From: Rhizobium sp. 16-488-2b
GTDB taxonomy: Bacteria; Pseudomonadota; Alphaproteobacteria; Rhizobiales; Rhizobiaceae
Reading direction: 5' to 3'
NCBI RefSeq assembly: GCF_017741815.1
Contig: NZ_JAGHMF010000036.1
Span: 372,001-436,000, forward strand
Length of the DNA stretch: 64,000 nt
The notes under the pieces are model-generated. The model was not told where the DNA came from. It saw only the letters and a program-made list of their open reading frames with translations, and ran no database searches. Each line of letters begins with the position of its first letter. Position 1 is the first letter of the stretch. This document shows positions 35,133-44,580 of the stretch, piece after piece. Both the position numbers and the translations under genes were made by a program.

Positions 35133-35391
35133 TCTATCGCGCAAAGACGGTGGATTTGATGCCGTTGGCGAATTTTGCGGCGTCTTGCCATCGCAGCATG
35201 TTGACGTGATCGGCTAGACGAGGTCATCTGCACATAACGGCATGGCGCTCATGCTTGCGGTGATCGGCACGGGAGGCCGGATCATCGCCTTGAAAGGCAG
35301 AGCGCCGGCAGTCTCAAGGGAGGAATACGCCTGTCAGCCAGCCCGATCGGATCGGGATGGGCTGAGACCCTTGAACGCTAGGACTCCCGGA

Positions 35392-36777
35392 ATGGCATAC
35401 AGCACGACGATCGAACGAACGCGCTTCGGCTTTCGCGATCTCAAGGATCTCCTCGCGAAAGCGACGCCGGAACGCTCCGGCGACCAGCTCGCGGGCATTG
35501 CGGCCAGTGGACCGGTCGAGCGGCTCGCCGCGCAGATGGCGCTCGCCGATCTGCCGCTGAAGGCCTTTCTTGCCGAAGAGGTTATCCCATCGGAGAGCGA
35601 CGAGGTCTCCGCGCTGATCGCGAGGCAGTTCGACGCGCAAGCCTTCGCGCCGATCAGTTCGTTCACGGTGGGCGAGTTTCGCGAGTGGTTGCTGAAGCCG
35701 GAAACGGATCAGCGGGCGCTCGAAGCCATCACCTATGGCATCACGCCGGAGATGCTGGCGGCCGTTTCGAAAATCATGCGGCTGCAGGATCTGATCGCCG
35801 TCGCCGCCAAGCGGCAGGTCGTCACGCGCTTTCGCAACACGCTTGGCCTCACCGGCCGCCTGTCGACCCGTAACCAGCCGAACCACCCGACCGACGATAG
35901 CCGCGGCATCGCCGCTTCGGCGATCGATGGTCTGTTGATGGGCTCCGGCGACGCGGTTATCGGCGTCAATCCGGCGACTGATAGTGTCGAGGACTATGTG
36001 CGGATCGTCTCGCTGCTCGACGAAATCCGCGAGCGGCTCGCCATACCCACCCAGACATGTTGCCTCGGCCACGTCACCACGGCCATTCGCGCCGTCGAGG
36101 CGCGGGCGCCGGTTGATCTGATGTTCCAGTCGGTGGCGGGATCGCAGAAAGCCAATGAAGGCTTCGGCATCGATCTCGCACTGCTGAAGGAGGCGCAGGA
36201 TGCCGGGCGATCGCTGAAGCGCGGCATGCCGGGCGCCAACCTGATGTATTTCGAAACCGGGCAGGGGGCAGCGCTCTCCGCCGACGCCCATTTCGGCGTC
36301 GACCAGCAGACGATGGAGACCCGGGCCTATGCCGTCGCGCGCGAGTTCGATCCGCTGCTGGTCAACACGGTTGTCGGCTTCATCGGTCCGGAATATCTCT
36401 TCAACGGAAAGCAGATCATCCGCGCCGGTATCGAGGATCATTTCTGCGGCAAGCTGCTCGGCCTGCCGATGGGCGTCGACGTTTGCTACACGAACCATGC
36501 CGATGCCGATCAGGAAGACATGGACACGCTGTTGACACTGCTCTGCGCGGCAAACGTCAATTTCGTCATCACTGTCCCCGGCGCCGACGACATCATGCTG
36601 AACTACCAGTCGCTGTCTCACCACGATGCTGTGTTCTGCCGCGAGACCCTAGGCCGTCCGCCGGCGCCGGAGTTCGAGACGTGGCTGCGCGATGTCGGAC
36701 TGACGAATGATGCCGGCGCGCTGTCCGGCGCACCCGCCATGCTGACCGATTACCTGTCGAGGGCCGCTCTTGTCTAA
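35392..36777 (+). CDS. eutB: Ethanolamine ammonia-lyase large subunit
   Basis: The catalytic subunit of the adenosylcobalamin-dependent enzyme that splits ethanolamine into acetaldehyde and ammonia. The 461-aa protein is close to the usual 450-460. Recognisable blocks are FRDLKDLLAKATPERSGDQLAG near the start, FRNTLGLTGRLSTRNQPNHPTDD, FQSVAGSQKANEGFG, MYFETGQGAALSADAHFGVDQQT and the late MGVDVCYTNHADADQEDMD. The ATG at 35392 is chosen because homology starts there. The upstream gap of 259 bp after the methyltransferase holds no gene. No eut microcompartment genes are present. It is likely linked to the B12 importer by cofactor demand. Confidence 0.96.
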   Translation: MAYSTTIERTRFGFRDLKDLLAKATPERSGDQLAGIAASGPVERLAAQMALADLPLKAFLAEEVIPSESDEVSALIARQFDAQAFAPISSFTVGEFREWLLKPETDQRALEAITYGITPEMLAAVSKIMRLQDLIAVAAKRQVVTRFRNTLGLTGRLSTRNQPNHPTDDSRGIAASAIDGLLMGSGDAVIGVNPATDSVEDYVRIVSLLDEIRERLAIPTQTCCLGHVTTAIRAVEARAPVDLMFQSVAGSQKANEGFGIDLALLKEAQDAGRSLKRGMPGANLMYFETGQGAALSADAHFGVDQQTMETRAYAVAREFDPLLVNTVVGFIGPEYLFNGKQIIRAGIEDHFCGKLLGLPMGVDVCYTNHADADQEDMDTLLTLLCAANVNFVITVPGADDIMLNYQSLSHHDAVFCRETLGRPPAPEFETWLRDVGLTNDAGALSGAPAMLTDYLSRAALV

Positions 36778-37555
36778 ATCCACCGCCACCGAACTCAGAG
36801 CCGATTACCAGCAGGCCACCGTTGATCTGGCCGAGATGACCGATGCGCGCGTCGCACTGGGGCGCTTCGGGTCCGGCGCGCCGACCAAGGCGCAGCTGTC
36901 CTTCCTGCTCGATCATGCCCGCGCCCGCGAAGCGGTATGGTCGACCGTCGACGTGAACAGGCTGGAGAGCGATCTCAACGCGCTCGGGCTGGATGTCGTG
37001 TCCGTGGAGAGCATGGCCGAAGATCGCGGCAGCTACCTGCGCCGGCCGGATCTTGGCCGCAAGTTGTCGCGCGCTTCGGTCGAGCGGCTGGATGCTCTGC
37101 CGGCTGAGGCCAAAGGATGCGACGTCGTCATCACCATTGCCGACGGCCTCTCGTCGAGTGCGGTCGATATCAATGCGGTCGCGCTGGTGCGCGAACTCTC
37201 GGGCCTGTTGCGCTTAGCCGGCTTGTCGATCGGCCCGGTCGCCGTCGCCCGCCAGGCGCGTGTGGCGCTTGCCGACGAGGTCGGCGAAATTCTCGGGGCG
37301 CGGATGACAATCGTGCTGATCGGAGAGAGGCCCGGTCTCTCAGCGGCCGACAGTCTCGGCGCCTATATCACCTACGAGCCGTCGGTCGGTACGCCGGATT
37401 CCCGGCGCAACTGCGTCTCGAACATGCGCGAGGGTGGCCTATCGATGGAGCAGGCGGCGAAGACCATCGCCGGTCTCATCGCCGACATGACGAAGACAGG
37501 TGTGAGCGGCGTCGGCTTGAAGGAAGCGCTGGTCAGGCTGCCCAGCGCTTCGTAA
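36770..37555 (+). CDS. eutC: Ethanolamine ammonia-lyase small subunit
   Basis: The second subunit of the lyase, completing the adenosylcobalamin site. It is 261 aa from a TTG with GAGG seven bases upstream, overlapping eutB by eight bases. Motifs include TDARVALGRFGSGAPTKAQLSFLLDHARARDAV-like (here REAV), YLRRPDLGRKLS, VVITIADGLSSSAVD, RQARVALADEVGEILGA, LIGERPGLSAADSLGAYITY and DSRRNCVSNMREGGL. All are typical. The stop lies six bases from the stop of the convergent GMC gene, marking a sharp boundary between two operons. Confidence 0.95.
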   Translation: MSKSTATELRADYQQATVDLAEMTDARVALGRFGSGAPTKAQLSFLLDHARAREAVWSTVDVNRLESDLNALGLDVVSVESMAEDRGSYLRRPDLGRKLSRASVERLDALPAEAKGCDVVITIADGLSSSAVDINAVALVRELSGLLRLAGLSIGPVAVARQARVALADEVGEILGARMTIVLIGERPGLSAADSLGAYITYEPSVGTPDSRRNCVSNMREGGLSMEQAAKTIAGLIADMTKTGVSGVGLKEALVRLPSAS

Positions 37556-37561
37556 TCGGCT

Positions 37562-39217
37562 TCACCGGATGCCCGCCCTTGCGCGCGGCCGCGTGTCGTT
37601 GCGCTCGTGCTCGAAGATGGCGCCGGGAAGCGGCATCTTGCCGCGAATGATGTCCGAGCCCTTCTCGCCCACCATGATCGTCGGCGCGTTGGTGTTGCAG
37701 GAGGGAACACGCGGCATGACGGAGGAATCGCAAACACGCAGGCCTTCCAGCCCGTGCACCTTGAGATCGAGCCCGACGACCGCGTCCGCGCCCGTACCCA
37801 TCTTGCAGGTTCCGACGGGGTGGTGATCGGTCTTGGCGTTGGCGCAGCCGTAGTCGAAGAGTTCGTCGTCGGTCATCACCTTCGGTCCGGGAAGCCGCTC
37901 GGCCAACACGAAGGGCTTCAGCGCCGCCTGCTGCATGATTTCGCGCGCGATCTTCAGGCCTTCGAGCGACATCGTCCGGTCGTGCGGATCGGACCAGTAG
38001 TTCGGGTCGATCAGCGGCGCTGCCGCCGGATCGGATGATTTGAGCCTGACGGTGCCGCGCGAGCGCGGGTGGAGATAGGCCGAGTTCAGCGTCACGCCGG
38101 CGTTCTTCAGCCGCTCCACGCCCGCCTCGATGCCCGAACCAAGCCCGAGGTGAAACTGGATGTCAGGGGAACGCGCATTCGGATCCGCATACCAGAAGCC
38201 GCCCGTCTCGAAGAGCGAGGAAGCAACCGGGCCCGTGCGGAAGAGAATGTATTCCAGCCCCGCCCAGACGGTCCGGTGCAGTTTGGCGACGCCGTCATAA
38301 GTGTGGTCGCCGGTGCACTCGCAAATGACGAAGAGGTCGAGATGATCCTGCAGGTTGCCGCCGACGCCGGGTAGATCGTGGTGCACCTTGACGCCGACAG
38401 ATGTCAGATGATCGGCCGGGCCGATGCCGGATTGCAGCAGGAGCTTCGGCGAGCCGATCGCGCCCGATGACACCAGCACTTCGCGCGCGGCGCGGATCAC
38501 CTCGGAGCCCTTGTCCGTCACCACTTCGACGCCGACGGCTCTCGTTCCCTCGATCACGATCCTGCTCACGCGGGCGCCGGTGCGGATGGTCAGGTTCTTT
38601 CGGCCCTTGATGGGCGAGAGATAGGCAAGCGACGCGGATGAGCGGCGACGGTTGCGCTGGGTCAGCTGGTAGAAGCCGACGCCCGCCTGCTGCTTGCCGT
38701 TGAAGTCGTGATTGTAGGGAATGCCGAGTTCCTGGCCGGCGCGGATATAGGCGTCGCAGATCGGGAGCGCGGAGACAGGCATCGAGACGCCGAGCGGCCC
38801 GCCATAGGCGTGGTAATCGTCGGCGAAGCGCTGGTTGTCCTCGGCGCGTTTGAAATAGGGCAGGATCGAGCGGTAGTCCCAGCCCTCGCAGCCATCCTCG
38901 CTGGCCCAGAGATCATAGTCGGCGGCATTGCCCCGGGTGTAGAGCTGCGCATTGATGGACGAGCCGCCGCCGATCACCTTCGCTTGCGTGTAGCGCAGTA
39001 CCCGGCCTTTCATGTGCTTCTGCGGAACGGTTTCCCATCCCCAGCTCGCCACGCCTTTGGTCATCTTGGCAAAGCCGGCCGGCATGTGGAACAGCGGATT
39101 CCAGTCGCCGCCACCGGCTTCCAGAAGCAGCACGCTGACATCTGGATCTTCGCTCAGCCTGCTGGCGAGCACGCAGCCGGCGGGACCCGCGCCCGTTATG
39201 ATATAGTCAAAGCCCAT
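37562..39217 (-). CDS. GMC family oxidoreductase (choline dehydrogenase-like)
   Basis: An FAD-dependent alcohol dehydrogenase or oxidase, 551 aa. The N-terminus FDYIITGAGPAGCVLASRL is the dinucleotide-binding site. AKVIGGGSSINAQLYTRGN is the GMC signature 1 region and LVSSGAIGSPKLLLQSGIGP is signature 2. The C-terminal active-site block is TDHHPVGTCKMG, followed by VCDSSVMPRVPSCNTNAPTIMVGEK. The ATG at 39217 has AGGA eight bases upstream. It is the last gene of the 12-gene catabolic operon, 13 bp after the SDR gene. The substrate is unknown, and choline is only the best-known family substrate. Confidence 0.9.
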   Translation of the reverse strand: MGFDYIITGAGPAGCVLASRLSEDPDVSVLLLEAGGGDWNPLFHMPAGFAKMTKGVASWGWETVPQKHMKGRVLRYTQAKVIGGGSSINAQLYTRGNAADYDLWASEDGCEGWDYRSILPYFKRAEDNQRFADDYHAYGGPLGVSMPVSALPICDAYIRAGQELGIPYNHDFNGKQQAGVGFYQLTQRNRRRSSASLAYLSPIKGRKNLTIRTGARVSRIVIEGTRAVGVEVVTDKGSEVIRAAREVLVSSGAIGSPKLLLQSGIGPADHLTSVGVKVHHDLPGVGGNLQDHLDLFVICECTGDHTYDGVAKLHRTVWAGLEYILFRTGPVASSLFETGGFWYADPNARSPDIQFHLGLGSGIEAGVERLKNAGVTLNSAYLHPRSRGTVRLKSSDPAAAPLIDPNYWSDPHDRTMSLEGLKIAREIMQQAALKPFVLAERLPGPKVMTDDELFDYGCANAKTDHHPVGTCKMGTGADAVVGLDLKVHGLEGLRVCDSSVMPRVPSCNTNAPTIMVGEKGSDIIRGKMPLPGAIFEHERNDTRPRARAGIR

Positions 39218-39230
39218 TGGTTCTATCCTG

Positions 39231-40010
39231 TCACAAGCGGGGAATGGAAAGGCCGCCATCGGCATCGATGACGGTGCCGGTCGCAAAGGCGAAGGCGCCG
39301 GAGGCAAGGGCCGAGCAAATCCGACCGATGTCGTCGGCCTCGCCCCAGCGCTTCATCGGCACGAGCCCGCCTTCGATCAGCGCGTCGTATTTCGAGGTCA
39401 CGCCTGCCGTCATATCGGTGCGGATGATGCCCGGCCGGAGTTCGAAGACGGAGATACCCGATTCCGCCAGGCGCAGCGCCAGCCCTTGAGAGAAGGCGGC
39501 AAGCCCCGCCTTGCTGATGCAATAGTCCAGGCGCTCCGGTGAACTCGCCTCGGCCGATACCGAGGTGATGTTGATGATCGAGCGCGGGTGCGGCTTGTCG
39601 CCGGATACAAGCATCGCTTTCACTACCGCCTGGGTGAAGAACACGGTGCCGCGCAGGTTCGTGGCCATGATGGCGTCGAAATTGTCAGGCGTCAGTCCAA
39701 GGAAGTCACCCCTGACCACGGCGGCCATGCCGGCATTGTTGACCAGGCAATCGATGCGGCCGAAGGCCTGCAGGATCGCGTGAACGGTCTCCTCGTGCTT
39801 TTCGACGGCGGATATATCGGCCTGCAGGTAGATCGCGTCGCCACCATGCTCCTTCAGCTGCGCGACGGTCTCGTCCGCGGTCTCCGCGGCGCCGACGCCC
39901 GTTATCACGACATTGAAGCCTGATTTCGCCAGCGCGCCGGCGATGCCCAGCCCGATGCCGCGACGGCCGCCGGTGATCACGGCGACGGGCTTGTCCGAAT
40001 GCGTCGTCAT
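39231..40010 (-). CDS. Short-chain dehydrogenase/reductase
   Basis: A classical SDR of 259 aa using NAD(P). Motifs are ITGGRRGIGLGIAGAL (cofactor binding), LVNNAGMA, INITSVSAEASSPERLDYCISKAG with the YxxxK pair, and LRPGIIRTDMTAGV. The C-terminus VIDADGGLSIPRL matches sugar- and polyol-type SDRs. The start ATG overlaps the stop of the second GMC gene by four bases. A longer frame to 40205 is a shadow. It could oxidise or reduce a carbonyl formed by the GMC enzymes. Confidence 0.9.
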   Translation of the reverse strand: MTTHSDKPVAVITGGRRGIGLGIAGALAKSGFNVVITGVGAAETADETVAQLKEHGGDAIYLQADISAVEKHEETVHAILQAFGRIDCLVNNAGMAAVVRGDFLGLTPDNFDAIMATNLRGTVFFTQAVVKAMLVSGDKPHPRSIINITSVSAEASSPERLDYCISKAGLAAFSQGLALRLAESGISVFELRPGIIRTDMTAGVTSKYDALIEGGLVPMKRWGEADDIGRICSALASGAFAFATGTVIDADGGLSIPRL

Positions 40011-41512
40011 GCTCTCAAATCCTTTGAAGCGATATGGTCGGCGACACGCAATGCCTGGCTCGCCACCGTCAAGGCCGGATTGACGGCCGCCGAGGTCGGT
40101 AGGAAGCTTGCATCGACGACGAACAGGTTCTGGTGATCGAAGGCGCGGCAGTAGATGTCGAGCGGAGCCGACGCCGGGTCGCGGCCGATCCTGATGGTCC
40201 CGCACTGGTGCGAGGGCGTGCGCTTGTCGAACGGCCGGCTGAGCACCAGCGGAAAACCGATCGACTTCAGGATGTCCTTGAGCTTAGAGACCAGCGACAG
40301 GTGAGCATCCCAGTTGGTGCGATGCCATTTCAAGACGATGCGGTCGCCATCCACCATCACCCGGCTTTCCGGACTGGGAACGTCTTCGCTCATGGCGTAG
40401 AAATCGATCGCATGGCCGGTGATCCGATTGAGCAGCCATTCCGGGACATTCGGCAGTGATCCCTTCAATACCTTGCCGGAGATGCGGCCGAGCAGCTGGA
40501 CATTGCCGAGCGGCGGTCCGCCATTGCCGTCGGACAGATAGAAATCGTTGAAGGCGAAGGTCTTCTGGTAGATCGAGGTGTTGCGATATCGCGGCGAGAC
40601 GCCGATCACGGCCGAGGAGTTGTGGTTCATGAAGTTGCGCCCGACCTGGCCCGACGAATTGGCGAGGCCATCCGGAAACCGGTCATTTGCCGAGCGGAGC
40701 AAGAGCACGGCGGACTGGACGGCGCCGGCGCTCAGGATCACGAGCTTTGGATGAAGCGTTCGGGTTTCTCCACCCTGGCGGTAGGTAACGCCCGAGATGC
40801 GGCCGTCCGCATCCGTCTCCAGCTTGATGACGCGAGATCCGGTTTGAAGGCGGACATTGTCGTGTTGCAGCGCCTGCGAAAGGGCAGCCGTTTCTGCGTC
40901 CATCTTACCGTCGTCGGAGTTCGGGTGTGCGTCCCAAGGCGTTGGCGCCTTCGCCAGCCACTTGTCGATGTCGACACCCAGGGGGAGCGAGAAGGGGTGC
41001 AGCCCCTTCGCCTTCAGCCGCGCCCGGACATCGGCGATGGCGGGTTCTTCGCGCACCGGCGGGTAATCATAGGGTGTCGAATGGGCCGGCTCCGTCGGAT
41101 CGTCGCCGAGCGCCCCGCGCACCCGATACAGCTTCTCGGCGCGACCATACCAAGGCTCCAGCTCCTCATAGGGAAATGGCCAAGCGGGCGAGACGCCTTC
41201 GCGATGATGGATTTCCTCGAAATCCTCGCGGCGGTAGCGCGAGAGCACCGCCCCGAAGAATTTCGAATTGCCGCCGACATTGTAGTAGTTGCCGGGATTG
41301 AAGCCGGTGCCGTCGGCCTCGTACCAGGTCTCCTTCGGGCGGAAATGGCCGCGCTGGAAGATCGCTCGCTGGTCGCGGTTGACAGGGTGGTCGGCGATCC
41401 GTTCGCCTGCTTCGAGAATGAGGATCTCGGCGCCGGTGGGAGCGAGCCCGGCAGCGACGGTCGCGCCACCGATGCCCGAGCCGATGATGACGATATCAGG
41501 TGTTCTGTTCAT
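40007..41512 (-). CDS. GMC family oxidoreductase, second type
   Basis: A 501-aa flavoprotein distinct from the one at 37562. It begins PDIVIIGSGIGGATVAAGLAP and has NYYNVGGNSKFFGAVLSRYR in place of the classical signature 1. LVILSAGAVQSAVLLLRS follows, and the C-terminal block is SHQCGTIRIGRDPASAPLD, then VVDASFLPTSAAVNPALTVASQALR. This resembles the GMC branch of sugar and polyol dehydrogenases with a conserved HQxG. It follows the ABC ATPase by 21 bp. Having two GMC enzymes in one operon suggests two successive oxidations or two related substrates. Confidence 0.88.
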   Translation of the reverse strand: MNRTPDIVIIGSGIGGATVAAGLAPTGAEILILEAGERIADHPVNRDQRAIFQRGHFRPKETWYEADGTGFNPGNYYNVGGNSKFFGAVLSRYRREDFEEIHHREGVSPAWPFPYEELEPWYGRAEKLYRVRGALGDDPTEPAHSTPYDYPPVREEPAIADVRARLKAKGLHPFSLPLGVDIDKWLAKAPTPWDAHPNSDDGKMDAETAALSQALQHDNVRLQTGSRVIKLETDADGRISGVTYRQGGETRTLHPKLVILSAGAVQSAVLLLRSANDRFPDGLANSSGQVGRNFMNHNSSAVIGVSPRYRNTSIYQKTFAFNDFYLSDGNGGPPLGNVQLLGRISGKVLKGSLPNVPEWLLNRITGHAIDFYAMSEDVPSPESRVMVDGDRIVLKWHRTNWDAHLSLVSKLKDILKSIGFPLVLSRPFDKRTPSHQCGTIRIGRDPASAPLDIYCRAFDHQNLFVVDASFLPTSAAVNPALTVASQALRVADHIASKDLRA

Positions 41513-41533
41513 ATTGCTGTCCCGCCGTCAGGA

Positions 41534-42649
41534 TCACGCGATCCGCGCCTGGCTCTGCGGGTCGAAGAAGACCACCTTGTCGAGGTTGAATGCCAGCCGC
41601 GCGTTCTGGCCGGGCTGAATGCGGGCATCGGCGCGCAGCCGCGCGACGACCTCCTTGCCGCCAAGTTTCGTCACCGCGAATGTATCGGACCCGGCCGGCT
41701 CGACCACGTCGATCAGGCAATCGCCCTCGGCAAGTGTGCGCGCGTTGCGGTCGGCGCCATCGGGGTCGGTCAGCGCCTCGGGCCGGATGCCGAAGACGAT
41801 CTGCCGGCCGGCATGCGCCTGCAGCGCTTCGCGGCCCGGTGCGATCGGCAAGCGGATCGGCTCGCCGCTGGGGCGGGCGAGCGACACGGAGAGGCCCGCC
41901 GCGCCCTGTTCGATGGTGCCGGACAGAAGGTTCATGGCCGGAGAGCCCATGAAGTCGGCGACGAACATGTTGGCGGGGTTGTTGTAGATTTCTGCCGGCG
42001 TGCCGAACTGCTGCACCTCACCGTCCTTCATCACGGCGATCTTGGTCGCCAGCGTCATCGCCTCGATCTGGTCGTGCGTGACGTAGACGATCGTCTTGCC
42101 GGTCGCCTGATGCAGTCGCTTGATTTCGATGCGCATGTCGACCCGCAGCTTGGCGTCCAGGTTGGAGAGCGGCTCGTCGAACAGGAAGAGCTTGGGATCG
42201 CGCACCAGCGCGCGGCCCATGGCGACGCGCTGCCGCTGGCCGCCCGAAAGCTGGCTTGGCTTGCGGTCCAGCAGGTGGCCGATCTGCAGCACCTTGGCGA
42301 CCTTGTCGATCGCCGCCTTGCGTTCGTCGGCCGGCACGCCGCGCATCTCCATGCCGAAGGAGATGTTTCCCGCCACCGTCATGTTCGGATAGAGCGCGTA
42401 GCTCTGAAACACCATGGCGATGTCGCGCTTGGACGGATGCAGATCCGAGATGCTGCGGCCATCGACGCTGATGTCGCCCTCGGTGATGGCTTCCAGCCCG
42501 GCGATGGTGTTGAGCAGCGTGGACTTGCCGCAGCCGGACGGGCCGACCAGCACCAGGAAGCCGCCCTTTTCCAGCTCAAGATCGATGCCCTTGAGGATTT
42601 CCAGTGCGCCGAAACGCTTTCTGAGGCCTGAGATTTCGAGAAAAGCCAT
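41534..42649 (-). CDS. Sugar ABC transporter ATP-binding protein (UgpC/MsmK type)
   Basis: A CUT1-type ATPase of 371 aa. Walker A is GPSGCGKST, the signature is LSGGQRQRVAMGRALVR, and Walker B is LFLFDEPLSNLDAKLR followed by YVTHDQIEAMTLATKI. The C-terminal third is the OB-fold regulatory region, with VFGIRPEALTD and later NLDKVVFFDP. The ATG has AAGGAT six bases upstream and lies four bases after the permease stop. It energises uptake for the receptor at 44625. Confidence 0.93.
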   Translation of the reverse strand: MAFLEISGLRKRFGALEILKGIDLELEKGGFLVLVGPSGCGKSTLLNTIAGLEAITEGDISVDGRSISDLHPSKRDIAMVFQSYALYPNMTVAGNISFGMEMRGVPADERKAAIDKVAKVLQIGHLLDRKPSQLSGGQRQRVAMGRALVRDPKLFLFDEPLSNLDAKLRVDMRIEIKRLHQATGKTIVYVTHDQIEAMTLATKIAVMKDGEVQQFGTPAEIYNNPANMFVADFMGSPAMNLLSGTIEQGAAGLSVSLARPSGEPIRLPIAPGREALQAHAGRQIVFGIRPEALTDPDGADRNARTLAEGDCLIDVVEPAGSDTFAVTKLGGKEVVARLRADARIQPGQNARLAFNLDKVVFFDPQSQARIA

Positions 42650-42653
42650 GGGA

Positions 42654-43589
42654 TTATCCTTTGACCGCGCCCGCCATCAGACCGCGAACGAAGTAGCGGC
42701 CGGCGAGGATGTAAACGAGAAGCGTGGGCATGGCGGCGATCATCGCGGCGGCCATGTTGACATTGTATTCGACCACACCGGTCGAGGTGTTGACGACGTT
42801 GTTCAGCGCCACCGTCATCGGCATGGACTCGCCGGTTCCCGCATAGGCGGATGCGAACAGGAAGTCGTTCCAGATGTTGGTGAACTGGTAGATCACGGTC
42901 ACGACGATGATCGGCAGCGAATTCGGCAGCATGATGCGGCGGAAGATCTGGAAGAAGCTAGCACCATCCACCTGCGCCGCGCGCACCAGTTCGGTCGGGA
43001 ACGCCTCGTAGTAGTTGCGGAAAAACAGCGTCGTGAAGCCGAGGCCGTATACGACGTGGACGATGACCAGATTGACCGTCGGATTGCCGAAGCCGAGCGA
43101 CATGCCGATCTCGTTGGTGAGCGTGTTGCCGAAGCGGCCGAGACTGCCGAGAATGGTCGCCATCGGCAGCAGCACCGACTGGAACGGAATGAAGCAGGCG
43201 AAGAGCATCAGCCCGAAGACCAGCGTATGGCCGGGGAATCGCCATTTGGTGAGCACGTAGCCGTTCAGCGCGCCGAGGATGGTCGAGATGGCGACGGCAG
43301 GCACCACCATCTTGATCGAATTCCAGAAGTAGCCCTTGATGCCGGCGCAGGTCAGACCGACGCAGGTTTCGCCCCAGGCCTTGACCCATGGCTCGAAGGT
43401 CGGCGCTGCCGGCAACGACAGCATGTTGCCGCTTTGGATCTCGTCCATCGTCTTGAACGAGGTGACGAGCATGACGAAGAGCGGCATCAGGTAGATGATC
43501 GCGAAGATGGCCAGTACGCCGTAGATGAAGATGCGGTTGAACATCCGCATGCGTGCCATGCTGGAGGCATCCGATGTGACCGTGCTCAT
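42654..43589 (-). CDS. Carbohydrate ABC permease (MalG type)
   Basis: An inner-membrane subunit of 311 aa with six predicted helices. It shows the C-terminal coupling loop EAFPTELVRAAQVDGASFFQIFRRIMLP (EAA motif), and SNIWNDFLFA-like IWNDFLFASAY, typical of MalG-family proteins. The start at 43589 overlaps the stop of the MalF-like gene (ATGA). The frame is open further upstream inside that gene, but this is shadow sequence. The extra segment around TCVGLTCAGIKG in the first periplasmic loop is longer than in many relatives. Confidence 0.92.
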   Translation of the reverse strand: MSTVTSDASSMARMRMFNRIFIYGVLAIFAIIYLMPLFVMLVTSFKTMDEIQSGNMLSLPAAPTFEPWVKAWGETCVGLTCAGIKGYFWNSIKMVVPAVAISTILGALNGYVLTKWRFPGHTLVFGLMLFACFIPFQSVLLPMATILGSLGRFGNTLTNEIGMSLGFGNPTVNLVIVHVVYGLGFTTLFFRNYYEAFPTELVRAAQVDGASFFQIFRRIMLPNSLPIIVVTVIYQFTNIWNDFLFASAYAGTGESMPMTVALNNVVNTSTGVVEYNVNMAAAMIAAMPTLLVYILAGRYFVRGLMAGAVKG

Positions 43590-44548
43590 CGTGATTTCTC
43601 CCGCAGTTCCGAATAGAGATAGGGAATGATGATGGCCGAGATAGTCATCAGCATGATCACGGCGCTGGCCGAGCCGACGGCCATTTCGTTGCGCTTGAAG
43701 GTGTATTCGTACATGAAGTTGGACGGCAGCCAGGCCGAGCCGCCGGGGCCGCCCGAGGTCAGCGCGACCACAAGGTCGTAGGACTTGATCGCCATATGCG
43801 CGAGCACGATGAAGGCGGAGAGGAAGACGGGCCTCAGAAGCGGAATGATGATGCGGCGGTAGAGCTGCACCGTCGAGGCGCCATCGATCTGCGCCGCCTT
43901 CATGATCTCGCTGTCGATGCCGCGAAGGCCTGCCAGGAACATCGCCATGACGAAGCCAGAGGCTTGCCAGACGCCGGCGATGACGACGGTGTAGATCACG
44001 AAGTCCTTGTTCTTGATCCAGTCGAAGTGGAAGCTCGTCCAGCCGAAATGGTGCAGCGTCTGTTCCAGCCCGAGGCCCGGATCGAGAAACCATTTCCAGG
44101 CAACGCCTGTCACGATGAAGGAGAGCGCCATCGGATAGAGGAAGATCGGCCGCAGAATGCCTTCGCCGCGGATCTTCTGGTCGAGCAGGATGGCGAGCAG
44201 CAGTCCGAGGCCCAGGCAGATGGCGATATAGAGGAAGCCAAAGATCCCCATATTGGTGATCGACGTGTACCAGGACGACGGCGGATCGCTCTCGAAGGTC
44301 CAGCGCCAGAGCCGTTGATAGGCGCGAGGCCCGGTCAGCGCATAGGACGGAAAGGTCTTTGAATTGGTAAAGGACAGATAGACCGTCCAGAGGATGAAAC
44401 CGTAGACGAAGACCAGCGTGATGGCGAAGCTCGGCGCGAGCACGATTTTCGGCAGCGCGTCCTGCAGCCAGCCGCGCAAGGAAAACGACGTTCCGCGCTG
44501 TGCTGTGACGTCTGGTTTGGTGGTGGCGATAGTGCTCATAACATTCAT
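43586..44548 (-). CDS. Carbohydrate ABC permease (MalF type)
   Basis: A partner permease of 320 aa. An N-terminal helix (LAPSFAITLVFVYGFILW) is followed by five more, and the EAA loop is RGIDSEIMKAAQIDGASTVQLYRRIIIPLL. SYDLVVALTSGGPGGSAW is the usual C-terminal signature. The ATG at 44548 has GGGAGG immediately upstream. A second ATG nine bases later is also possible, and the longest frame (44593) would run through an intercistronic hairpin. The gene is separated from the receptor gene by 76 bp holding that hairpin. Confidence 0.92.
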   Translation of the reverse strand: MNVMSTIATTKPDVTAQRGTSFSLRGWLQDALPKIVLAPSFAITLVFVYGFILWTVYLSFTNSKTFPSYALTGPRAYQRLWRWTFESDPPSSWYTSITNMGIFGFLYIAICLGLGLLLAILLDQKIRGEGILRPIFLYPMALSFIVTGVAWKWFLDPGLGLEQTLHHFGWTSFHFDWIKNKDFVIYTVVIAGVWQASGFVMAMFLAGLRGIDSEIMKAAQIDGASTVQLYRRIIIPLLRPVFLSAFIVLAHMAIKSYDLVVALTSGGPGGSAWLPSNFMYEYTFKRNEMAVGSASAVIMLMTISAIIIPYLYSELREKSR

Positions 44549-44580
44549 CCCCCTCCCAAGGGTGACGTTGGCAGTCGACA

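Noticed and set aside
35363..35376. CTGAGACCCTTGAAC-like motif upstream of eutB, resembling part of a TPP riboswitch
   Set aside because: The other invariant parts of the TPP aptamer (the CTGATC and TAAT segments and the closing AGGGA) are missing, and the gene downstream has no thiamin link.
40622..42631. 669-codon plus-strand frame opposite the GMC and ABC ATPase genes
   Set aside because: It is antisense to two well-supported genes and has a low-complexity Arg/Asp/Val composition typical of a high-GC shadow frame.
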